Shown one piece after another: positions 57,750 to 64,000 of a stretch of 64,000 nt of DNA. This DNA is from Alkalimonas cellulosilytica (GTDB lineage: Bacteria; Pseudomonadota; Gammaproteobacteria; Enterobacterales; Alteromonadaceae). The translations under genes were made by a program, and so were the position numbers. Each line of letters opens with the position of its first letter. The stretch's first letter is position 1. The notes under the pieces are model-generated. The model ran no database searches and was not told the origin of the DNA. It was given only the letters and a program-made list of their open reading frames with translations. Where the stretch lies: the NCBI RefSeq assembly GCF_036325985.1, contig NZ_JAUHLI010000003.1, positions 186,001-250,000 of the forward strand. The letters run 5' to 3'.

Positions 57750-59156
57750 TCAGTTTTCTGCCAGAGCCGCCCGGTACAGGGCTTCATACTGCTCACGCGC
57801 CTGCTGCCAGCTGAACAGCTGTGCCATCCCTCGCTGTTGCATCGCCAGATAGGCCGGTTGGTCCTGATACAGTGCATCGGCTTGCTGCAATGCCTGCACC
57901 AGAGCAACCGCAGTTGCCGGCCCAAAATGCAGGCCAGTACAATCTGGTTCCGGGTACGGCACCACCGTATCTTTCAGGCCACCAGTGGCCCGCACTATGG
58001 GTAAGGTACCGTAGCGCAAACTGTAAATCTGATTCAAACCACAAGGCTCAAACAAGGACGGCATCAAAAAGAAATCGCCACCGGCTTCAATTTTATGCGC
58101 CATCGCCTCATCAAAGCCCATCACAAAGCTCATCTGGCCTTTGAAGCGAGCTGCCAAAGCAAACAAGGCTGCTGTGAAATGTCGCTCGCCGGTGCCCATA
58201 ATCAGCACCTGCGAGTCGGTGGTAGGCAGCCATTGTTCAAGCGCCGGCAACAGATAGTCGAACCCTTTTTGGCCAGTAATGCGGCTAACGGCCACATACA
58301 GCGGCACGGGCTTCTCAGGCAATTGATGATGCTGTCGCAACCAGGTTTTGCAGGCGGCCTTACCGATGAGATCCGGCCAATCGTAGTTGGCCACCAGATG
58401 CGGATCCTCAGCCGGATGCCACAAGCCATAATCACAGCCATTTAAAATGCCGCTAAAATCAGTTTGTCGCTGCTGATAGAGTGTCGCTAAACCATTGGCG
58501 GCAGGCTCACTGAGCAATTCATCCCGGTACCCCCTACTCACCGTATTGAGTTTTGCCGCCGAACGTATGCCCTGCTGCAACAGATTGACCGGCTCTGCAC
58601 TGACTGACAGCTCCAACTGACTGGCCCAGCTGGCAGCCACCACTTCCTGGTAAGCGCCATTGTGAATGGTAAACACAAAGCGGCTGTTGGCAAAAAAGTC
58701 ATCCTGTGCCTGTTCCTGCCGTAAATAGACACCGGCTAAAGCCGTTTGCCAATCATGACCATGAATAATGTCCGGGCAAAACCCTTGCTCCCGGCACCAG
58801 GTCAGGGCAGCTTTGCAAAAAAAGGCAAAGCGCAGCGGATTATCGGCATAGCCATGCTCACCATCATCGTAAGGTCGCAACCGTTGGAAGAACTCATGAT
58901 GCTCAATCAAACCAACAGCAACACCATCTTTTTCCAAATGACGCACCGCACAGCCAAAGGACCGATCACCCAGCGTCAGATACACCGATTGCCAATCATG
59001 CGTTGTTAGCTCATACAAACTGCCATACTTCGGCAGCAGCACCAGCACCTGATGACCGGCCTCGACCAAGGCTTTGGTCAGCCCTCGACAAGCATCGGCC
59101 AGGCCGCCAGTTTTAATGAGGCCTTCGTACTCACTGCATAACATCAAAATACGCAT
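57750..59156 (-). CDS. glgA: Glycogen synthase
   Basis: 468 aa, GT5 family. It adds glucose from ADP-glucose to a growing glycogen chain. The N-terminal KTGGLADACRGLTKAL is the ADP-glucose-binding motif, and the C-terminal lobe has FFLMPSLFEPCGLNQIYSLRYGTLPIVRATGGLKDT, with the E-x-x-G catalytic region visible in SLFEPCGL. Length close to E. coli GlgA (477). It follows glgC by 31 bases and forms an operon with it. Confidence 0.95.
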   Translation of the reverse strand: MRILMLCSEYEGLIKTGGLADACRGLTKALVEAGHQVLVLLPKYGSLYELTTHDWQSVYLTLGDRSFGCAVRHLEKDGVAVGLIEHHEFFQRLRPYDDGEHGYADNPLRFAFFCKAALTWCREQGFCPDIIHGHDWQTALAGVYLRQEQAQDDFFANSRFVFTIHNGAYQEVVAASWASQLELSVSAEPVNLLQQGIRSAAKLNTVSRGYRDELLSEPAANGLATLYQQRQTDFSGILNGCDYGLWHPAEDPHLVANYDWPDLIGKAACKTWLRQHHQLPEKPVPLYVAVSRITGQKGFDYLLPALEQWLPTTDSQVLIMGTGERHFTAALFALAARFKGQMSFVMGFDEAMAHKIEAGGDFFLMPSLFEPCGLNQIYSLRYGTLPIVRATGGLKDTVVPYPEPDCTGLHFGPATAVALVQALQQADALYQDQPAYLAMQQRGMAQLFSWQQAREQYEALYRAALAEN

Positions 59157-59187
59157 TCAACGAACCTTTCTCTTTTTCACGCCAAAT

Positions 59188-60420
59188 TTAGTCAAAGCCA
59201 ACCCGGGCTCCTTTGGGGATCACGATGACACCTCCCTCCGACACATGAAAGCGCTGACGATCCAGACTCATGTCTTCGCCAATCACGGTATTAGGCGCGA
59301 TCTTCACATCTTTATCAATGATGGCACGGCGGATACGACAACCACGGCCAATGTCGTTGTTGCCCATCAACACACACTTTTCAATGTAGGCATGGCTGTG
59401 CACATGCACATTGTAACCAAGAATGGAATGATAGACGATGGAGCCACTGATGATGCAACCCGACGATACCATGGAGCTGATAGCTTGTCCGGTGCGGTTG
59501 GCTTCATCGTGCACAAACTTGGCCGGTGGCATCGGCGGCGTATAGCTGCGTAGTGGCCAGTAGCGGTTGTACAAGTCAAACGGTGGGATCACCGCAATCA
59601 AATCCATATTGGCTTCGTAGTAAGAGTCGAGTGTACCCACATCCCGCCAGTAGCCACGGGATATCTCCTGCTCACCCCGAATCACATTGCTGGAAAAATC
59701 ATACACATACACATCCCCTCCCGGATAAAGCCTGGGGATAATGTCCTTGCCAAAATCGTGACTGGACTCTGGATTGCTGGCATCGGTTTCCAGGCTATCG
59801 ACCAGGCAGTTCTTTTCAAAGATGTAGTTGCCCATCGAGGCCAGCACATAATCCGGCCGGCCAGGTATGGTTTTCGGGTTCGACGTTGGCTTTTCTTCAA
59901 AGCCGATCATTTTACCGTTGGCATCCACTTCAATCACGCCAAAATGATGCGCATCGGCCACCGGTACTGGTATCGCGGCTACCGTCATGCTGGCATTGTT
60001 CTGGCGGTGAAAGTCCAGCATTTGCCGTACATCCATCTTGTAAATATGATCGCCACCAAAAATACACACCTCTTCAGGATCCAGACCATGGATCAAGTGC
60101 AGATTCTGATAGATGGCATCGGCTGTGCCGAGGTACCAGTGCTTGCCGGTTTGCATTTGAGCCGGAATTGGATCGATAAAGCGGTTGGTTAAACCAGAGA
60201 CCCGCCAGGCCCGCCCCAGATGCTTCATCAAAGAATGCGATTTGAACTGAGTGATCACGAAGATTTGCAGAAAATCCGAGTTGACGAAATTATTCAATAC
60301 AAAATCGATGATCCGGTAGTTGCCACCAAAAGGAACGGCTGGCTTGGCACGAATTCCGGTAAGTGGCGCCAGTCGCGTTCCCTCACCTCCGGCTAAAATC
60401 ATGGTTAACACACCTGACAT
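59188..60420 (-). CDS. glgC: Glucose-1-phosphate adenylyltransferase
   Basis: 410 aa from the ATG at 60420, with GGGAG 5 bases upstream. A frame reaching 60492 adds 24 residues without ribosome-site support. GlgC makes ADP-glucose from glucose-1-phosphate and ATP. The pyrophosphorylase core starts VLTMILAGGEGTRLAPLT, with NYRIIDFVLNNFVNSD, GTADAIYQNLHL and GGDHIYKMD, followed by a left-handed beta-helix (about 295-400). It is the first gene of glgC-glgA; the other glycogen genes are not in the window. Confidence 0.96.
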   Translation of the reverse strand: MSGVLTMILAGGEGTRLAPLTGIRAKPAVPFGGNYRIIDFVLNNFVNSDFLQIFVITQFKSHSLMKHLGRAWRVSGLTNRFIDPIPAQMQTGKHWYLGTADAIYQNLHLIHGLDPEEVCIFGGDHIYKMDVRQMLDFHRQNNASMTVAAIPVPVADAHHFGVIEVDANGKMIGFEEKPTSNPKTIPGRPDYVLASMGNYIFEKNCLVDSLETDASNPESSHDFGKDIIPRLYPGGDVYVYDFSSNVIRGEQEISRGYWRDVGTLDSYYEANMDLIAVIPPFDLYNRYWPLRSYTPPMPPAKFVHDEANRTGQAISSMVSSGCIISGSIVYHSILGYNVHVHSHAYIEKCVLMGNNDIGRGCRIRRAIIDKDVKIAPNTVIGEDMSLDRQRFHVSEGGVIVIPKGARVGFD

Positions 60421-60526
60421 ACCAACTCCCTGTGACTTGAAAAGAAAAGACCGATTGATAGAAACTAAGGCTTTGCAAAGCTGAGGCCACAATGCACTAC
60501 TGCACTAACGAATAAACGCCTGCACT

Positions 60527-60538
60527 GCATACGTATGC
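60527..60538. promoter_or_regulatory. Palindrome upstream of glgC
   Basis: GCATACGTATGC is a perfect 12-base palindrome with a central CG, lying 107 bases before the glgC start. It resembles LacI-family operators in general shape, but no regulator can be named. Copies of TGCACTA flank it (60493, 60501, 60631). Confidence 0.4.
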
Positions 60539-60570
60539 GGTAATGTAGGCCGCCTGTATGTCAACAGCAT

Positions 60571-60619
60571 GACAACTGCACCAAAATACAGCAGCGCACG
60601 ACTGACAAACGCACCAAAA
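60571..60619. repeat. Near-perfect 16-base direct repeat in the glgC upstream region
   Basis: GACAACTGCACCAAAA at 60571-60586 and GACAAACGCACCAAAA at 60604-60619 agree in 14 of 16 bases and start 33 bases apart, close to three helical turns. The gap 60421-60758 between glgC and fadH contains no gene; it holds this repeat, the palindrome at 60527 and the fadH hairpin at 60717. Confidence 0.6.
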
Positions 60620-60716
60620 GTGAGCGTGGTTGCACTACCAGACTACTTCAGGCTAGCAAAGCTTATGGCCGGCAACAAGGTAAGGAAGAAACAAAAGTAG
60701 AAACAACATGATGTAT

Positions 60717-60744
60717 GCCTTGCTGCCACAACAGACAGCAAGGC
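60717..60744 (-). terminator. Hairpin after fadH
   Basis: GCCTTGCTG (60717-60725) and CAGCAAGGC (60736-60744), loop of 10. It lies 14 bases past the fadH stop; on the minus strand it is followed by a moderately T-rich stretch. Probable terminator. Confidence 0.7.
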
Positions 60745-60758
60745 ACGACGGCAAGGCT

Positions 60759-62795
60759 TTAAATGCGGGCGGCCAGTTCGGCCCCCTGACGAATAGCACG
60801 TTTGGCATCCAGTTCCGCCGCCACATCCGCACCACCAATTAAGTGCACCGGGACGCCGGTTGCCTCCAGTCCTGCTTGCAAAGCACGCAGTGGCATTTGC
60901 CCCGCACAGATAATCACATTATCTACCTGCAGGCAGCGCTCTTCACCGGCAATTTCAATCCAAAGGCCGTGATCATCGACTTTACGGTATTGCACACCAG
61001 CAATGCTTTCCACGCCTTTGCTTTTAAGCGAAGCACGGTGCGCCCAACCAGACGTTTTGCCAAGACCAGCGCCGACTTTGCTGGTTTTACGCTGTAGCAG
61101 GTAAATTTTACGCGCAGCAGGCTCTGGCCGATGTTCCGGCAGCAAAGCTCCCCGAGCCTGATAGGCTTTATCCACGCCCCACTCTTTGAGCCAGGCATCC
61201 GGTTGCAAGGTCAATGAGTTGTTTTCGGTCAGGTATTCAGCCACATCAAAGCCAATGCCACCGGCGCCAATGATGGCGACGTTTTTGCCAACGGCTTTGT
61301 GATCGCGTAGCACATCCAGATAGCTCAGCACCATGGGATGATCAATGCCGTCAATATCAACCGGTCTTGGCACAATGCCTGTCGCCAGGATCACCTCATC
61401 GAAACCGCCCTGCTGCAGGGACTCCACACTTTGCTCACTGTTTAAGCGCAGCTCGATGTGATGCAGTTCCAGCATGCGGCCAAAATAACGCAACGTTTCG
61501 TAAAACTCTTCTTTGCCCGGAATTTGTTTGGCGTAGTTAAACTGGCCGCCAATCTGGTGCGATTTATCAAACAAAGTCACCTGATGACCGCGCTGTGCAG
61601 CATAGACACTAAAGGCAAGGCCAGCCGGACCGGCACCGACCACGGCCAGCTTTTTCGGCTCTGCCGCCGGCTCAAAATTCAACTCGGTTTCGTAACAAGC
61701 ACGCGGGTTCACCAAACAGCTGGCGCGTTTTTTCTGAAACACGTGATCAAGGCACGCCTGATTGCAGGCAATGCAGGTATTGATTTCGTCGGCTTTGTTG
61801 GCGGCTGCTTTATTGACAAAATCAGCATCAGCTAAAAAAGGCCGCGCCATACAAACCATATCCGCCTGACCATGCGCCAGGATGTCTTCGGCCACTTGCG
61901 GCGTATTAATGCGATTCGTGGCCATCACCGGAATCGTGATTTCCTTACGGACCCGCTCAGTGATCCAGCTGAAAGCAGCGCGCGGCACCCGGGTGGTGAT
62001 GGTGGGAATACGCGCTTCGTGCCAGCCGATACCGGTATTGATGATGGTGACCCCGGCTTCTGCTACCGCCTTGGCCAGCTCCACGACTTCCTCGTAGCTG
62101 TTGCCATCCTCCACCAGATCCAGCATCGATAAACGATACACGATAATAAAATCGTCACCACAGCGCTGACGTACCGCCTTGATGGTTTCCAGCGGGAAAC
62201 GAATGCGATTGGCAAAGTCACCGCCCCAGTCGTCTTTGCGCTGGTTGGTGCGCTGACAAATAAACTGATTGATCAGGTACCCTTCCGATCCCATGATTTC
62301 AACCCCATCATAGCCGGCTTTTTTGGCAAGCTCCGCGGCTTTGGCAAAATCCTTGATGGTGTTGTTAATTTGCCGCTTCGACATCTCGCTCGGGGTAAAC
62401 GGCGTGATCGGGGATTTGATTTTGCTCGGGGCTACATTAAACGGATGGTAACCATAACGGCCGGCGTGCAGCAATTGCAAACAGATTTTCGCCCCCTCGG
62501 CATGCACCGCCTCTGTCACCTGAGTGTGCTTCTTCACCTGCCAGCCAAAACTGAGCTGACTGCCAAAAGGTACTAAATTGCCGCGAAAGTTCGGGCTGAT
62601 ACCACCGGTAATAATTAAGCCGACACCACCTTTTGCCCGTTCGGCATAAAAGGCTGCCAATTTACTAAAACCGTTTTTTTCTTCTTCTAAGCCGGTGTGC
62701 ATTGAGCCCATCACGACGCGGTTGCGCAGTTGAGTAAAGCCCAAATCCAAAGGCTGCATTAAATGTTGGTAAGCCACATCGCCCTCTCTGGTCAT
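60759..62795 (-). CDS. fadH: NADPH-dependent 2,4-dienoyl-CoA reductase
   Basis: 678 aa, close to E. coli FadH (672). It reduces the conjugated double bonds formed when unsaturated fatty acids are beta-oxidised. The N-terminal flavin barrel starts MQPLDLGFTQLRNRVVMGSMH, with DGVEIMGSEGYLINQF. The 4Fe-4S cluster Cys residues are in CIACNQACLD and RASCLVNPRAC. The C-terminal half has two dinucleotide folds (VVGAGPAGLAFSVYAAQRGH and VAIIGAGGIGFDVAEYL). A weak FadR-like sequence overlaps its start codon. Single-gene unit with a hairpin after it. Confidence 0.96.
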   Translation of the reverse strand: MTREGDVAYQHLMQPLDLGFTQLRNRVVMGSMHTGLEEEKNGFSKLAAFYAERAKGGVGLIITGGISPNFRGNLVPFGSQLSFGWQVKKHTQVTEAVHAEGAKICLQLLHAGRYGYHPFNVAPSKIKSPITPFTPSEMSKRQINNTIKDFAKAAELAKKAGYDGVEIMGSEGYLINQFICQRTNQRKDDWGGDFANRIRFPLETIKAVRQRCGDDFIIVYRLSMLDLVEDGNSYEEVVELAKAVAEAGVTIINTGIGWHEARIPTITTRVPRAAFSWITERVRKEITIPVMATNRINTPQVAEDILAHGQADMVCMARPFLADADFVNKAAANKADEINTCIACNQACLDHVFQKKRASCLVNPRACYETELNFEPAAEPKKLAVVGAGPAGLAFSVYAAQRGHQVTLFDKSHQIGGQFNYAKQIPGKEEFYETLRYFGRMLELHHIELRLNSEQSVESLQQGGFDEVILATGIVPRPVDIDGIDHPMVLSYLDVLRDHKAVGKNVAIIGAGGIGFDVAEYLTENNSLTLQPDAWLKEWGVDKAYQARGALLPEHRPEPAARKIYLLQRKTSKVGAGLGKTSGWAHRASLKSKGVESIAGVQYRKVDDHGLWIEIAGEERCLQVDNVIICAGQMPLRALQAGLEATGVPVHLIGGADVAAELDAKRAIRQGAELAARI

Positions 62796-62942
62796 ACCTG
62801 TTAACTTGTCCGTTAGAGGGTAGCTGTTTTACCCCGGATACGCAATATGTACATTTGCTTACAAATTGCAGTTATCTTTCATCGTTAAATTCGCTAGCAT
62901 AGTATCACCAAGCTCTTTCTTTCATGTTGTTTAGGAATTTGT

Positions 62943-64000
62943 ATGTCTGCAGCCAACCCCGGAATAGTACGCCGCTTCTTTGGAGGCATCTGGCGTGGTT
63001 ATAAAGTATTTCGTTCCATTATTTTAAACACCCTGTTTATTCTGATTGTATTGGTCGTGCTGATCAGTATGTTCAGTGGTAAGGATAAAGTGCAGGTGCC
63101 CCCTACCTCGGCACTGGTGCTGAATTTAAATGGCGATCTGGTAGAAGAAAAGCGCTTTGTTGATCCCTTCGCTACCATCATCAATGAAAGTATTGGCGGC
63201 CAGTCCGATCCGAACGAAATTTTGGTTTCTGATGTACTGCGCGTGATCCAGCAGGCTAGCAAAGATGATCGAATTCAAGCCCTGGTGCTGGATCTGTCCG
63301 GTCTTGGCCGTGCTTCTTTGGATAAGCTGCAAGCCATCGCCGAAGAGCTGGAAAGTTTCAAAGCTGCTGGCAAGCACATCTACGCCCGAGGTGCTTACTT
63401 CGGTCAGAATCAGTATTTCCTGGCCAGCCTTGCCAACGAAGTGCACCTGGACCCTATGGGCGCAGTGCTGCTGGAAGGCTATGGTAGCTTCCCGATGTTT
63501 TACAAAAGCGCGCTGGAAAAGTTAAAAGTAAACACTCATGTATTTCGGGTGGGCACTTATAAGTCCGCCGTTGAGCCTTTTATCCGTGACGATATGTCGG
63601 AAGAGGCCAAACAAGACAGCCTGTTCTGGCTCAATGATTTGTGGGACAGCTACAAAAGCATGGTGGCAGAACGTCGTGGTTTAACGGCGGATAGCTTCAT
63701 AGAAACCCGTGACGGATTATACCAACTGCTACAGCAGCATGATGGTGATCTGGCTCAGGTCGCGTTGGCACTTGGCCTGGTTGATCAACTGACCACCCAG
63801 CAAGAATTCCGCCAAAAAATGATTGAGCTGGTAGGTCAAAACGACAACCAAACCTACAATCATGTGACCTTTGATGATTACCGCGACATGGTGGTGCCAA
63901 ACCGCCAGATCGATAACCCATTGACAGACAAGGTTGCCGTGATCGTAGCCCGCGGCATGATCATTGATGGCAGTGCTAAGGCCGGAACCATCGGCGGTGA
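62943..64000 (+). CDS. sppA: Signal peptide peptidase SppA, 67 kDa type (N-terminal part)
   Basis: 352 codons are present; the gene continues past the end of the window. The start has AGGA about 8 bases upstream. One transmembrane anchor lies at about 27-44. The first SppA repeat follows, with the catalytic Lys (K207) in RVGTYKSAVEPF, matching the base of the E. coli SppA Lys-Ser dyad. The catalytic Ser belongs to the second repeat and lies beyond base 64000. SppA degrades cleaved signal peptides in the membrane. The upstream 147 bases, divergent from fadH, hold both promoters. Confidence 0.95.
   Translation, partial: MSAANPGIVRRFFGGIWRGYKVFRSIILNTLFILIVLVVLISMFSGKDKVQVPPTSALVLNLNGDLVEEKRFVDPFATIINESIGGQSDPNEILVSDVLRVIQQASKDDRIQALVLDLSGLGRASLDKLQAIAEELESFKAAGKHIYARGAYFGQNQYFLASLANEVHLDPMGAVLLEGYGSFPMFYKSALEKLKVNTHVFRVGTYKSAVEPFIRDDMSEEAKQDSLFWLNDLWDSYKSMVAERRGLTADSFIETRDGLYQLLQQHDGDLAQVALALGLVDQLTTQQEFRQKMIELVGQNDNQTYNHVTFDDYRDMVVPNRQIDNPLTDKVAVIVARGMIIDGSAKAGTIGG

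Noticed and set aside
1..64000. tRNA or rRNA genes, CRISPR array, insertion sequence, prophage
   Set aside because: No tRNA T-loop consensus with matching cloverleaf arms, no regularly spaced repeats, and no transposase or phage protein signatures were noticed by eye on either strand.

Overview
The window reads as a chromosomal segment of a gammaproteobacterium of the Alteromonadales type; the impression is of Rheinheimera, Alishewanella or Arsukibacterium, but this is inference from gene content and protein style, not from a search. Pointers are the zwf-pgl-edd-glk-eda operon with a divergent hexR and HexR boxes, the fabA/rmf neighbourhood with a FabR operator, a long-form GAPDH, NhaD and the rimB-rimK-rimA set. 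Genes are dense, intergenic gaps are short and there is no phage, insertion sequence, CRISPR array, rRNA or tRNA that I can see.

Layout. 1-5430: edge of a type VI secretion locus (tssK partial, tssJ, tagH/fha, a small unknown gene, a ppkA-like membrane kinase, an OmpA-family lipoprotein). 5650-17030: secreted and amino-acid/peptide enzymes (gamma-glutamyltransferase, glutaminase, DUF885 lipoprotein), propionyl-CoA synthetase, an EEP nuclease-like protein, an HDOD protein and the NhaD antiporter. 17300-29750: central sugar metabolism (Entner-Doudoroff operon, hexR, pyk, pfkA) plus a LytTR two-component pair. 29830-36000: small housekeeping genes, an M61 and an M23 peptidase, a tandem PTPS-like protein, fabA and rmf. 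36300-47130: long GAPDH, msrB, the rim operon with an upstream membrane-anchored sugar dehydrogenase-like protein, GDPD, an exported M17 aminopeptidase, an MFS permease and a frameshifted racemase. 47160-49070: an antitoxin with a decayed toxin, htpX with a likely heat-shock promoter, and a small membrane protein. 49300-55080: pepE and the biotin genes bioBFCD with divergent bioA. 55090-64000: asnS, a nitroreductase, glgC-glgA, fadH and the start of sppA.

How it works together. Glucose entering through Glk/Zwf runs down the Entner-Doudoroff path to pyruvate; HexR sits between zwf and pyk and has near-perfect palindromic boxes in front of both. PfkA, GAPDH, pyruvate kinase and glgCA show that an EMP route and glycogen storage coexist with it. 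The many exported or peptide-handling enzymes (GGT, glutaminase, DUF885, M61, M23, M17, PepE) suggest a peptide-scavenging heterotroph. FabA and FadH represent the two sides of unsaturated fatty acid metabolism.

Most of the window is ordinary core genome. The points I consider most worth a second look are the antitoxin with a collapsed ParE/RelE-type toxin (47166-47623), the one-base frameshift in the racemase (46722-46725), the 5-TM membrane domain fused to a sugar dehydrogenase-like domain that still carries a signal-peptide-like segment (40757-42403), the degenerate tandem PTPS protein (33905-34762), the M23 peptidase with Asp in place of a zinc His, and the small unknown gene inside the T6SS locus. 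I do not see a clearly new multi-gene system.
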